A stretch of DNA of 46,156 bases from Bacillus sp. V3B. GTDB taxonomy: Bacteria; Bacillota; Bacilli; Bacillales; Cytobacillaceae. The position numbers and the translations under genes are program-made. The stretch covers positions 1 through 46,156 of the forward strand of contig NZ_JAETXM010000030.1 of the NCBI RefSeq assembly GCF_024494465.1, in the 5' to 3' direction. Below are positions 7,945-16,595 of the stretch, one piece after another. The notes under the pieces are model-generated. The model saw nothing but the letters and a program-made list of their open reading frames with translations, had not been told where the DNA came from and searched no databases. The number at the start of each line of letters is the position of its first letter. The first letter of the stretch is position 1.

Positions 7945-8649
7945 ATGAGCGACTATTGTCTTATTTGTTTTGGGGAGATCATCTCGAAGATGGGATGGAA
8001 TAATTTGATTTCTGAAGAGAAGAAAAGAACCCTTTGCCCGACATGTAAAGACAAGCTGCAGGAAATTGAAGGTGTGACTTGTCGGATTTGTGACCGACCT
8101 TTTGATAGACTCGATGATCGCTTTATTCGGGGTGATACTTGTTACGACTGTGTTCGCTGGGAAGACGATCCGAAATGGGCTGGTTGTTTGGAGAAGAATC
8201 AATCCTTGTTCTTCTATAATGATTTCCTCCAGGAAGTCATTGCCCAGTTTAAATTCCGTGGGGATTATATCTTGGCGAAAGTTTTTTCAGAGAGTTTACT
8301 AGAGAAACTCACTGGACGACAAGTAGATCTAATCGTACCCATCCCACTAAGTCCGGAACGATTGCAGGAGCGGGGCTTTAACCAAGCTGAAGCACTCATA
8401 AACGAAGCCGGTCTTCAGCCAACGAACCTTTTAAAGCGTACCCATTCAGAAAAGCAATCAAAAAAGTCACGAAAAGAACGGATTCACGTTCAACAAGTTT
8501 TTCAACTTGAACCGACTACACTTGAAGAGAAAAGAATCCTCCTAATTGATGATATTTACACAACAGGCTCCACCCTCAGGCATGCGGCAAAAGTATTAGT
8601 TAATCATGGCGCTACCACGGTTACATCTATCACCATTGCGCGAGGCTAA
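7945..8649 (+). CDS. comFC: ComFC/GntX-type phosphoribosyltransferase-like competence protein
   Basis: This 234-aa protein has N-terminal zinc-ribbon cysteine pairs (residues 5/8, 31/34, 46/49, 66/69) and a C-terminal PRTase fold with the PRPP loop ILLIDDIYTTGSTL at about 198-211. VPIPLSPERLQERGFNQAE is the family signature. ComFC is required for efficient transformation with ComFA. The start ATG has AAAAAGGA about 12 nt upstream, somewhat far. No obvious terminator separates it from yvyF. Confidence 0.93.
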   Translation: MSDYCLICFGEIISKMGWNNLISEEKKRTLCPTCKDKLQEIEGVTCRICDRPFDRLDDRFIRGDTCYDCVRWEDDPKWAGCLEKNQSLFFYNDFLQEVIAQFKFRGDYILAKVFSESLLEKLTGRQVDLIVPIPLSPERLQERGFNQAEALINEAGLQPTNLLKRTHSEKQSKKSRKERIHVQQVFQLEPTTLEEKRILLIDDIYTTGSTLRHAAKVLVNHGATTVTSITIARG

Positions 8650-8806
8650 AGGGGGGATCTTTTTCAAACGAATGGAATATAAATAACAAGACCTACAAAA
8701 ATTCTCCCACAATGGGTAATAAATCCTATATAATAAGAGTAAATAATCAAATTTCGAATCTGCGTTGTGAGCAGAGAATGAATGCATATAAAAGGAGATT
8801 AGTCTA

Positions 8807-9229
8807 ATGCCGGATGTAGTCAATTGCCCAAGTTGTGGAAATCTTATGGTCAAAAATAAATTTCGTGATATTTGTGAGGGGTGTTGGAAAGAAGAAGAAA
8901 AGATTTATGAAATCGTTTACCAATTCATTCGGAAGCGTCAAAATAGAATGGCAACGCTTCGCCAAGTTGTCGAAGCAACCGGTGTGGACGAAAATCTACT
9001 AATCAAGTTCATCAAAACCGGACGCTTAAAAACAGCCCAATTTCCAAACCTTGGCTATCCTTGTGACAAATGTGGAAACATGATTCGTACAGGGAAGCTG
9101 TGTGGGGACTGTACAAATGATTTAAGAGAAGAAATGGCGCTGCATGAGAAGGAAGAAGAGCGTAAGCAAGAATTGCTAGAGCGGGAGCGAGGAACTTATT
9201 TAGCGAATGGAATAAAAAATCGAGATTAA
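8807..9229 (+). CDS. yvyF: YvyF-family flagellar operon protein
   Basis: This 140-aa protein has two zinc ribbons: CPSCGNLMV with CEGC near the N-terminus, and CDKCGNMIRTGKLCGDC at about 86-102. Between them is a helix-turn-helix-like segment (MATLRQVVEATGVDENLLIKFIKTGRL). The C-terminus is charged and helical. YvyF proteins are always found with flagellar genes, and the family has been linked to flagellar regulation, but the mechanism is not established. The ATG follows AAAAGGAGA. A terminator at 9377-9403 isolates it from the next gene. A short paralogue of its N-terminal half occurs at 37553-37777. Confidence 0.88.
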   Translation: MPDVVNCPSCGNLMVKNKFRDICEGCWKEEEKIYEIVYQFIRKRQNRMATLRQVVEATGVDENLLIKFIKTGRLKTAQFPNLGYPCDKCGNMIRTGKLCGDCTNDLREEMALHEKEEERKQELLERERGTYLANGIKNRD

Positions 9230-9376
9230 TCATCCTATAGGTTCGTTATCTCTAAAAAAATTACTCGTTGGATAAAAACGTTAAATGAATGGGGAAACAT
9301 TTTTTAATAGTCATTCGTAATATAGAAAAAGCGGTAATCTTTACAAGATAGATAAATATATAAGTCTAGTCATTAC

Positions 9377-9403
9377 GGATATCTACTATAGATGTCCTTT
9401 TTT
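9377..9403 (+). terminator. Terminator downstream of yvyF
   Basis: A 9-bp stem GGATATCTA/TAGATGTCC with a 3-nt loop is followed by six T. It separates comFC-yvyF transcription from the sigma-D cassette that follows. Confidence 0.8.
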
Positions 9404-9428
9404 ATTTGTTGGTAGTTTTTGGCATGAT

Positions 9429-9455
9429 TAAATATTATTAAAATTTTACCGATAG
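9429..9455 (+). promoter_or_regulatory. Candidate sigma-D promoter of the ylqG-like cassette
   Basis: TAAA at 9429-9432, a 15-nt spacer, then ACCGATAG at 9448-9455, which matches GCCGATAT at 6 of 8 positions. Spacing equals that of the three stronger sigma-D sites in this window. It lies 37 nt before the start codon. Confidence 0.65.
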
Positions 9456-9492
9456 TAAATGTAGAGAATGTGATTGTACGGGAGTGGAACAT

Positions 9493-12400
9493 ATGCAGAT
9501 TAACCAGCAAATCATTCATCATCAGCGCTCAGCGACATCCGATGCCCCTCTTGAGTTGAAAAAGGGGGAAGTGTATCGGGCGTCTATCAAAGAAAAGTTA
9601 AATAGCACAGATGCTATTTTACATATAAGAGGAAAAGAAGTTCATGCCAAGTTTTCAGAGGGGGTTCCTGCAACTGAAAATCGTGTCACCGTTTTAGTCG
9701 ATGGTGGGAGCGATCAAATGGTCAACGTCAAAACGATCACAACCGAAAACGTGAAAACCGCATCCAGTGAGGAAAAGGTTTTTACGAGTCTTGGGTTAAC
9801 AGGGAAAGGCGAAGCAGATTTAAAACAAGCTGTGAGAATCCTGCTTGATAAAGGATCGCCATTGTCAAAAGAAGCGGTTGGCGAACTCAAAGCATTTATG
9901 GATCAACCAAATGGAACGCGTGATTCAAAAATGGAAACCGTTCGAGCTTTAGCGAACAAAAGATTAGAAGCAACCCTTCCCCAACTTCGTGCCGTCCATG
10001 AAGCGTTACATGGCAAGCCATTAAACGAAGTGTTATCAAATATTGCAAAAGAAATCGATCCAGCATTTAAATTGGAAAAAACAGAAAGACCAAGTGGAAA
10101 ACAGTCTAACCCGGTTCCGCAAAAGGAAAATGTGCCTGCGTCGACTTTGAAAGAGACTGGGAATCAACCTGTAGTTGAGAAAAGTTTAAATAAGACTGTT
10201 TCTGAAAGCATAAAGCCTTCCCAAAGTACGCAAAGTGCCCCAACAACGAATACTTCCGAACTGAGTAGTCTTGTTCGAAAGAGTCGTGAAACCTTTGAAA
10301 AAGAGCCCGATTTAAAAAGGGCAATTACACAAGTAAGAGAAGAGATTATCAAAAATCCAAAAATAGATCGTGAACTTGCGCAGAAAATTGAAAAAGCTGC
10401 ACAGGAAGCTGAAAAGCTACAGTCCATTGGGAAAGAACGTCTTGTACAAGCGTTAAAAGGCGCAGAAGATCAGTTGCTAAAAAAAGAGCAGTCTCCTGTT
10501 CAAACGAGTTCATCTGTCAGTCAACCCAATGCTATTTCTGCAAATCGTAGTCAGGAAGTAAAGTTAACCACTGTAGTCAATGATTTAAAAATAGAAGTTT
10601 CAAAGAATCCTAATATCAATAGATCGATTGATAAAATAAGAGAGCAAATCGTAGAGAATCCACGCTTTTCGAAAGAAGTAGCGGAGAAAGTAGATCGTGT
10701 CTTAAATGAAGCGAGTTCTCTCGGCAGACAAGGACGGATTACGACCGGGAAAGAAGTGCTAAGCCGAGTGTTAACCGATGTACAGAATACGGTTGATCAG
10801 GCTGAAAGAAGAGCCAACCAACAAGTAGATTCGGTACAAGAAAAAGCTAGTTCGGGCCCTCAAGTTGAGCGTAGCACAACGGAACCACGTCCGAGCGAAA
10901 TGGTAAAAATGGTAAGAGCAGAAGTCCAAAATGAACCAAACTTACAACGTGCTGTAGAGAAAGTGCGAGAGCAAGTCGTTACTAATCCAAAAATGGACCG
11001 AGAAGTAACGCAAAGAGTAGAACAAGTACTAAAAGAAGCGGTACAGCTCCAACAAATAGGTAGAGAATCAACAGGCCGAGAACGTCTACAACAAGCTCAA
11101 GCTACTCAAATAGATAGAGTTCCAGCAGAACCACGTCCAAGTGAAGTGGTAAAACAAGTAAGAACAGAAGTCCAAAGTGAACCAAACTTACAAAGAGCTG
11201 TGGAAAAAGTAAGAGACCAAGTCGTTACTAACCCGAAAATGGATCGAGAAGTAGCGCAAAAAGTAGAACAAGCCTTAAAAGAAGCAACCCAGCTTCAGCG
11301 GGTAGGTCAAGAAACAGCAGGTCGAGATCGAGTCCAACAAGCATTAATAAAAGCAGAAGTAGACCTAAAACAAAACGAAACTCGTCAACCAACGCAACAA
11401 GTTCAGCCATCACAAATTAATCAAGAAACAATCGAACCACGCCTAAGCGAAGTAGTAAAACAAGCAAGAACAGAAGTCCAAAATGAACCAAACTTACAAA
11501 GAGCTGTGGAAAAAGTAAGAGACCAAGTCGTTACTAACCCGAAAATGGATCGAGAAGTAGCGCAAAAAGTAGAACAAGCCTTAAAAGAAGCAACCCAGCT
11601 TCAGCGGGTAGGTCAAGAAACAGCAGGTCGAGATCGAGTCCAACAAGCATTAACAAAAGCAGAAGTAGACCTAAAACAAATCGAAACTCGCCAACCAGCG
11701 CAACCGACACAACAAGCAACACAACCGACACAAGATTCCCAACTAAGAGAATCAATCAAAAGAGTACGTGAACAAATACAAATCGAGCCCGATACCAAAA
11801 AAATCGTACAAAAAGTCCAAGACCTAGTCACAAATAACAAACATATCGACCCAGAAACAACACGCAATATCGAACGCCTAGCCAACCAAGCAAACCAACT
11901 AGACCAAGCAGGTCGTGATCGTCTAACAAAAATGCTTCAACAAGTCGAAACAACAATAGAACCAAATAAAGCACCACAAAACGTTTCTAGCACAACCCAA
12001 AAAGAACAACAGACCATCAATCATTCACAACAACAAAACAGTCTAACCAAAAACCCAGAAATGGTGGAACAAGCAAAAACAAATAGTATCCGTCCATCGG
12101 AATCAATCAACCAAGCCTTAAAGCAACTCCAACGAGAACCAAACCTAGAAAAAGCACTTGACCAAGTACGAAAAGAAATCACAAGCAACCCAGACATCGA
12201 CTTAAACACAATTGATAAAGCGGAAAAAGCACTAAACCAAGCCACACAACTACAAGATAAAGGCCGAGAAATGGGAGCCCGTCAACATATAACAAAAGAA
12301 CTAACAGAAATACAGCAACAATTAGCCAAAACAGAGCCCAAGATCAATATGGAACAAAAATCGTTACAAGAACAAATGCAATACGAACTAAACGAACAAT

Positions 12401-13584
12401 TACAATCATTAAACATTCAATCAAAAGACATCTTAGTCACAAAAGTAACCGAAAAACTAGCACAAGCCACCCATGACTTCCGTGAACTAAAACGAGAAAT
12501 CACGAGAAACCTTGACAGTGTCGAGCGGGTCATCAACACATTCAAGAAAAATGCCTATCCACAAGCAAAACAAATGCTCGAAACAGCCATCAGTAAACTA
12601 GATAACGCCATTTTAAAAAGCGATATGATGCTGTTCACCGACATGAAAACAGAAAAGCAACTCATGAATGCCAGCTCCCAGTTAGCAGACGCAAAAAAAC
12701 TACTAGCAAAAGGTGATCATGCGGAAGCGGGGAGAATCGTCAACGAAGTCAAAACATTAATTGATAAACTCATTTTCAAACCATCCGAACAAAAAGTCAT
12801 GCACTACGTGAACAAAGAAAGTACGTTACTAGGCAATAGCACACCAAAGCAACAAATGCTATCACAATACAGTGAAGCAACACATGGAACCTTAAACCAA
12901 GAACCATCCGCACGACAAATGTATGAAACGGTTCGCTCCCTTGGACTAAACCATGAAAGTGATGTCGCCAATTCCCTTGTCTTTCATAAAAACGGTCAAT
13001 CCCAGCAAGAACAACAACAGCAACAAAACTTAAAAGAAGTACTAATGAAATTGGCACAAGGAGAAGGTCAGGAAAACAATCCGAAAATCACTCAACAAGC
13101 AGAACAAGCCTTAACGAACCTAACGGGCCAACAATTACTAAGTAAATCAGATGCAAGTGGGACCTTACAAAGTATGTTTTTCAATCTTCCCCTCATGTTA
13201 GGTGGAAAGCCAGAAAATCTACAAGTGTTCATTAATTCGAAGAATGAAGGACAGCAAGTCGAATGGGAAAACTGTAACCTTTACTTTTTATTAGAAACAA
13301 AAAAACTAGGTGACGTCGGAATTCTCCTTAATTCAACAGACCGAAATCTATCCATCACGATCAAAAATGATCTGCCAGGCTTTAAAGAAAAAATAGAACC
13401 ACTAGCAAGCTTCACGAAAGAGAAACTTCAGGAAGTAGGCTATAACGTCTCAAGTATCAATTTTGCCAAAATGAATCCTGTTCGTAGCCAATCCGTTTCA
13501 CAGGAAGAACTAGGAAGCGAAATGAAACAAGTGAAAGAAACAAGGCAAATCTTCAACGAGAAAGGAATGAACTTCACCATATGA
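9493..13584 (+). CDS. Giant repeat-rich FliK/YlqG-like flagellar protein (1363 aa)
   Basis: I place the start at ATG 9493, after GGGAGTGG. The N-terminus (about 10-75) has a small beta-rich domain (KKGEVYRASIKEKLNSTDAIL). Residues about 255-950 hold seven helical modules of 75-100 aa with the pattern EPNLQRAVEKVRDQVVTNPK then MDREVAQKVEQALKEATQL. Glutamine-rich helices follow. The last 120 residues (LPLMLGGKPENLQVFINS, then ETKKLGDVGILLNS and a final PGFKEKIEPLASFTKEKL) resemble the hook-length-control domain of FliK. It has no signal peptide or membrane segment. It overlaps by ATGA with a small FlhB-like gene, the arrangement of ylqG-ylqH in Bacillus subtilis. Codon use in 11400-13100 is unusually rich in CAA and ACA. 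Role as a secreted ruler or export-switch protein is inference. Confidence 0.75.
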   Translation: MQINQQIIHHQRSATSDAPLELKKGEVYRASIKEKLNSTDAILHIRGKEVHAKFSEGVPATENRVTVLVDGGSDQMVNVKTITTENVKTASSEEKVFTSLGLTGKGEADLKQAVRILLDKGSPLSKEAVGELKAFMDQPNGTRDSKMETVRALANKRLEATLPQLRAVHEALHGKPLNEVLSNIAKEIDPAFKLEKTERPSGKQSNPVPQKENVPASTLKETGNQPVVEKSLNKTVSESIKPSQSTQSAPTTNTSELSSLVRKSRETFEKEPDLKRAITQVREEIIKNPKIDRELAQKIEKAAQEAEKLQSIGKERLVQALKGAEDQLLKKEQSPVQTSSSVSQPNAISANRSQEVKLTTVVNDLKIEVSKNPNINRSIDKIREQIVENPRFSKEVAEKVDRVLNEASSLGRQGRITTGKEVLSRVLTDVQNTVDQAERRANQQVDSVQEKASSGPQVERSTTEPRPSEMVKMVRAEVQNEPNLQRAVEKVREQVVTNPKMDREVTQRVEQVLKEAVQLQQIGRESTGRERLQQAQATQIDRVPAEPRPSEVVKQVRTEVQSEPNLQRAVEKVRDQVVTNPKMDREVAQKVEQALKEATQLQRVGQETAGRDRVQQALIKAEVDLKQNETRQPTQQVQPSQINQETIEPRLSEVVKQARTEVQNEPNLQRAVEKVRDQVVTNPKMDREVAQKVEQALKEATQLQRVGQETAGRDRVQQALTKAEVDLKQIETRQPAQPTQQATQPTQDSQLRESIKRVREQIQIEPDTKKIVQKVQDLVTNNKHIDPETTRNIERLANQANQLDQAGRDRLTKMLQQVETTIEPNKAPQNVSSTTQKEQQTINHSQQQNSLTKNPEMVEQAKTNSIRPSESINQALKQLQREPNLEKALDQVRKEITSNPDIDLNTIDKAEKALNQATQLQDKGREMGARQHITKELTEIQQQLAKTEPKINMEQKSLQEQMQYELNEQLQSLNIQSKDILVTKVTEKLAQATHDFRELKREITRNLDSVERVINTFKKNAYPQAKQMLETAISKLDNAILKSDMMLFTDMKTEKQLMNASSQLADAKKLLAKGDHAEAGRIVNEVKTLIDKLIFKPSEQKVMHYVNKESTLLGNSTPKQQMLSQYSEATHGTLNQEPSARQMYETVRSLGLNHESDVANSLVFHKNGQSQQEQQQQQNLKEVLMKLAQGEGQENNPKITQQAEQALTNLTGQQLLSKSDASGTLQSMFFNLPLMLGGKPENLQVFINSKNEGQQVEWENCNLYFLLETKKLGDVGILLNSTDRNLSITIKNDLPGFKEKIEPLASFTKEKLQEVGYNVSSINFAKMNPVRSQSVSQEELGSEMKQVKETRQIFNEKGMNFTI
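10262..12340 (+). repeat. Seven tandem coding modules inside the ylqG-like gene
   Basis: Modules start near 10262, 10563, 10893, 11139, 11445, 11745 and 12100. Each encodes two helices around an NPK/NPxxD turn. Outer modules are diverged. Modules 4 and 5 share an exact 170-bp run at 11178-11347 and 11484-11653, offset by 306 bp (102 codons), so they are a recent duplication and could expand or contract by recombination without breaking the frame. Confidence 0.85.
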
Positions 13585-13880
13585 AAGTTTCTAATTTTTA
13601 TAACCAAAAAAAGCGTAAGGAAATCAACGGTCCACAAGCAGCCGTCATTAAATATGATGAGGAAAATGGGAAATCACCTATTGTTGTAGCATCAGGAAAA
13701 GGTCTTGTTGCCCAACAAATTATTGAACTAGCCGAAAAAAATAATATTCATATGCAAGAAGACTCGACTCTCGTTGCCAATCTCTTAGATATGGACTTGG
13801 GGGATAATATTCCGCCACAACTCTATTCGGTCATGGCGGAAGTTCTCTTGTTGATTGAAGAAATAGAAAAAAACTATTAA
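13581..13880 (+). CDS. FlhB C-domain homologue (YlqH/FhlB-like)
   Basis: This 99-aa protein corresponds to the cytoplasmic autocleavage domain of the export-gate protein FlhB, without its membrane part. Conserved segments include AAVIKYDEENGKSPIVVASGKG, read as two stretches, QQIIELAEKNNIHMQED, and IPPQLYSVMAEVLLLI. The NPTH cleavage motif is replaced by NGPQ, so no autocleavage is expected. The ATG overlaps the stop of the upstream FliK-like gene, implying translational coupling. Free FlhB-like C-domains can replace or assist the FlhB C-terminal fragment in other bacteria. Pairing with a FliK-like partner suggests involvement in export-substrate choice. Confidence 0.85.
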   Translation: MKVSNFYNQKKRKEINGPQAAVIKYDEENGKSPIVVASGKGLVAQQIIELAEKNNIHMQEDSTLVANLLDMDLGDNIPPQLYSVMAEVLLLIEEIEKNY

Positions 13881-13889
13881 AAAATAATA

Positions 13890-13916
13890 TAAACACTTTT
13901 ACGAATTAGCCGATAA
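13890..13916 (+). promoter_or_regulatory. Sigma-D promoter of fliS2-flagellin 2
   Basis: TAAA at 13890-13893, a 15-nt spacer, and GCCGATAA at 13909-13916. This is one mismatch from the sigma-D consensus, 34 nt before the fliS2 start. Confidence 0.88.
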
Positions 13917-13949
13917 AGAATATAGAATCAATTTGGAGGTGTACACAGC

Positions 13950-14372
13950 GTGTCCGACTTCTTAACAAAAGAAATGATCTACCAAAAATCATCACAAGAA
14001 ATTACAGCTTTATTATATGAAGCTTGCTTAACGAGTTTAGAAGAAGCAATTGAAAACATAAATAGCAAAGACTACGTTCTTGCTAACCATAAATTACAAA
14101 AGGCGAATGACATCTTACAACGTCTAGGAGCGGGTTTGAACTACGAAGCAGGCATTATTGCTGACCAGCTCGATATGATTTATAACTACATGGCAGATAA
14201 ACTTATTGAAGCCAATCTTAAAAAGGACCCTATCATTATTAAAGAAGTAATCAGGATCCTTGAGGATATTTCTCAAGCATGGAATGAGTCATTAAAAAAA
14301 CCCGCAAAACAAATTACGCAAAATAGAAAAAGAGCAATGGCTTACGAGAAAAATGTTCTAATAGATCAGTAA
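13950..14372 (+). CDS. Second FliS-type flagellin chaperone
   Basis: This 140-aa, mostly helical protein aligns with FliS: a YQKSSQEITALLYEACLTSLEEA opening in two helices, then the helical region with NDILQRLGAGLNYEAG and YNYMADKLIEANLKKD, and a conserved AWNE tract. FliS binds the disordered C-terminus of flagellin in the cytoplasm and holds it unfolded until export. GTG start with GGAGGTG 8 nt upstream. It is 21 nt before flagellin 2 and is probably its dedicated chaperone. A canonical fliS lies at 45254-45655. Confidence 0.87.
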   Translation: MSDFLTKEMIYQKSSQEITALLYEACLTSLEEAIENINSKDYVLANHKLQKANDILQRLGAGLNYEAGIIADQLDMIYNYMADKLIEANLKKDPIIIKEVIRILEDISQAWNESLKKPAKQITQNRKRAMAYEKNVLIDQ

Positions 14373-14393
14373 TTTAAAGAGGAGATACGAAAA

Positions 14394-15818
14394 ATGAAAA
14401 TTAACCATAATATTCAAGCATTAAATGCATACCGTAATTTATATCAAAATCAAACAAATACATCAAAAAACCTAGAAAAACTATCATCAGGACTCCGTAT
14501 CAATCGTGCTGCTGACGATGCCGCAGGTCTTGCCATCTCGGAAAAAATGCGCTCACAAATCCGTGGTATTAAACAAGCAGAACGTAACTCTTTAGATGGT
14601 ATATCATTAATGCAAACGGCTGAAGGAGCGATGACAGAAGTTCACTCCATGCTACAACGTATGCGCGAACTATCGGTCCAAGCAGCAAACGATACGAATA
14701 CGACATCAGATCGAGAATCCATTCAATTGGAGGTTGATCAGTTATTAAAAGAAATTGATAGTATTGCTACAAAAACTGAGTTTAATACTCGTAAATTATT
14801 GGATGGTTCAAGTGCGGCGGAAACACAATTTTTAACTGGTGAACAAGCTAACACAAATATTAAAGATGTGCCCGTTGTTACGGACTCTGCACTAGAAACA
14901 GGACCTTATGCTATCACCACAGCGGATGTATCAATCGTTAATGAATTAACTCAAAATGGTGCAGGAATAAATGTGGCAAACGTACTAGATGTTAATTCTA
15001 CAGATAGTGCAGAACTTGGGTTTGGTGAGTATACAATTGTAGTATCTAAATATAATTCAGATACAAGTAGTGCTACGATTGAAGTACTTGATCCAGATGG
15101 TTTCTTAATTGGTTCAAGTGCAGAGGAAATTGGTTCTGTAGAAGGGAAAGATCTAATAATTGGTACAGAAACAGGAAAAAAGGTTACTGTTGATACAACA
15201 TTAATTACAGGTAATGGTACAGCTAAAATACAGGTAGAGGGAAAAATGAATGTGACAGTATCAAGAGTTAGCGATCCTGCCAACCCTCTTACATCAAGTC
15301 TTACACCGATTACTTTTGAAAAGGAAATCATATCTAAAAATGGACTAATTAACCATGGTGGACTAGAAATGGAATTTGGTGCTAGTGCTAAGGCTGAAAC
15401 ATCTAGATTCCAACTCACAAATAAAGCGTTGGCTTTCCAAATAGGAGCAAACACAGGGCAAAATCTTTATATTGATGTTCCACAACTAAGTACGGTTAAA
15501 TTAGGGATCGAAAACATAAATGTGCTTTCTCATGATGATGCCAATGATGCCATCTTCAAAATTGAACAAGCGATTAACCAAATCTCATCAACACGTTCAA
15601 AACTAGGTGCAACTCAAAATCGTCTTGAGCATACGATTAATAATCTACAAGTAACAAGTGAAAACCTAACAGCAGCTGAATCACGGATCCGAGATGCAGA
15701 TATGGCACTCGAAATGACTGAGTTCACGAAGAATAATATCCTTAACCAGTCAGCCCAAGCGATGCTCTCACAAGCCAATCAATTACCACAGGGCGTCCTA
15801 CAATTATTACAAGGATAA
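14394..15818 (+). CDS. Flagellin 2, intron-less, 474 aa
   Basis: The N-terminus MKINHNIQALNAYRNLYQNQ followed by KLSSGLRINRAADDAAGLAI is the conserved flagellin D0/D1 domain. The C-terminus (AATQNRLEHTINNLQ-like region, then ESRIRDADMALEMTEFTKNN and QANQLPQGVLQLLQG) is complete and uninterrupted. The middle (about 140-360) is a variable beta-rich surface domain larger than in the main flagellin. RBS AGAGGAGAT. It is co-transcribed with fliS2 from the sigma-D promoter at 13890. It may be a minor or condition-specific filament subunit. Confidence 0.95.
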   Translation: MKINHNIQALNAYRNLYQNQTNTSKNLEKLSSGLRINRAADDAAGLAISEKMRSQIRGIKQAERNSLDGISLMQTAEGAMTEVHSMLQRMRELSVQAANDTNTTSDRESIQLEVDQLLKEIDSIATKTEFNTRKLLDGSSAAETQFLTGEQANTNIKDVPVVTDSALETGPYAITTADVSIVNELTQNGAGINVANVLDVNSTDSAELGFGEYTIVVSKYNSDTSSATIEVLDPDGFLIGSSAEEIGSVEGKDLIIGTETGKKVTVDTTLITGNGTAKIQVEGKMNVTVSRVSDPANPLTSSLTPITFEKEIISKNGLINHGGLEMEFGASAKAETSRFQLTNKALAFQIGANTGQNLYIDVPQLSTVKLGIENINVLSHDDANDAIFKIEQAINQISSTRSKLGATQNRLEHTINNLQVTSENLTAAESRIRDADMALEMTEFTKNNILNQSAQAMLSQANQLPQGVLQLLQG

Positions 15819-15851
15819 ACTTTCACGACTTTTACAAAATATGCTTACCCA

Positions 15852-15902
15852 AAAAGAGAGGAATGTCCCGATCATACGGACATGCCCTCTCTTTTCTTTT
15901 TT
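15852..15902 (+). terminator. Terminator of flagellin 2
   Basis: A long stem (AAAAGAGAGG then ATGTCC, paired with GGACAT then CCCTCTCTTTT) with a 9-nt loop is followed by a T-rich tail. Confidence 0.88.
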
Positions 15903-16004
15903 TAATATGATAAAATAACAACAAAAAGATAACTTTCATTAAGAGATCAAAACCCTAGTAATTATGTAACAATAGATCAATCCAATCATAAAGGCGGGAA
16001 GAAC

Positions 16005-16442
16005 ATGGATGTCCAAAAGGTCGGCAAAGCAGGTCTTGAAGGAATCAAAAACAAACAAAACATACCAACCGAAAGCATTTCTTTTCAAGAAGTCATGTCA
16101 AAAGGACGGACAAACATCGTTCACGAAAAACTGACAAAAATGGTTTCCGAAATCGAAGTTCAAGGAAAAGTACTTGCCGAAAAGCGAACCGTTGACCATC
16201 TTCGTAAATATAAAAGAATGGTCAAAGAATTCATGGAAGAAGCGATCCAAAACGGACTCCAGCTAGAAGAACAACGAGGCTTTAATCGCCGTGGCCGGAC
16301 AAAAGTTTATAAAATTGTGAAAGAAATCGATAGCAAACTGATCGACTTAACAAACACTGTCCTTGATAAAGAGAAAACGAGCTTAGACATTCTAAACAAA
16401 GTAGGCGAAATTAAAGGAATGCTCATTAATATGTACACATAA
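16005..16442 (+). CDS. yaaR: YaaR-family protein (DUF327)
   Basis: This 145-aa, highly charged helical protein matches the YaaR/DUF327 family: ISFQEVMSKGR near residue 25, DHLRKYKRMVKEFMEEAIQN at about 66-85, RRGRTKVYKIVKEIDSKLIDL, and a C-terminal helix ending INMYT. Length is typical. Its function is not established. In Bacillus subtilis yaaR lies in the holB region, so its position between flagellin 2 and flgM is unusual. RBS AAAGGCGGG. It ends in its own terminator and has no visible sigma-D site. Confidence 0.82.
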   Translation: MDVQKVGKAGLEGIKNKQNIPTESISFQEVMSKGRTNIVHEKLTKMVSEIEVQGKVLAEKRTVDHLRKYKRMVKEFMEEAIQNGLQLEEQRGFNRRGRTKVYKIVKEIDSKLIDLTNTVLDKEKTSLDILNKVGEIKGMLINMYT

Positions 16443-16476
16443 AGTACCGCTTTTCTTCTAAAAGGGTACTTTTTTT
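16442..16476 (+). terminator. Terminator of yaaR
   Basis: AAGTACC pairs with GGTACTT, extended by CTTTT/AAAAG, and is followed by a run of T directly after the yaaR stop codon. Confidence 0.8.
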
Positions 16477-16486
16477 CTCTTTCTTC

Positions 16487-16513
16487 TAAAAAGGTTCCGG
16501 AATATGCCGATAT
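16487..16513 (+). promoter_or_regulatory. Sigma-D promoter of flgM-flgN-flgK-flgL
   Basis: TAAA at 16487-16490, a 15-nt spacer, and an exact GCCGATAT at 16506-16513. It lies 82 nt before the flgM start. Because FlgM is the anti-sigma-D factor, this gives the usual autoregulatory loop. Confidence 0.92.
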
Positions 16514-16595
16514 AAATAACAACAATAAAATTAAATCGGATTACACAGAAAATAAATTCAAAAATTGGGAATGAATATAGAAAGAGGTGAGTTAC

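Noticed and set aside
11534-11755. Leucine-rich minus-strand ORFs opposite the ylqG-like gene
   Set aside because: They mirror the CAA/GAA-rich codons of the real gene and repeat with its modules.
9493-13584. Surface adhesin or tape-measure of a phage
   Set aside because: No signal peptide, anchor or phage neighbours; the C-terminus is FliK-like and the next gene is FlhB-like.
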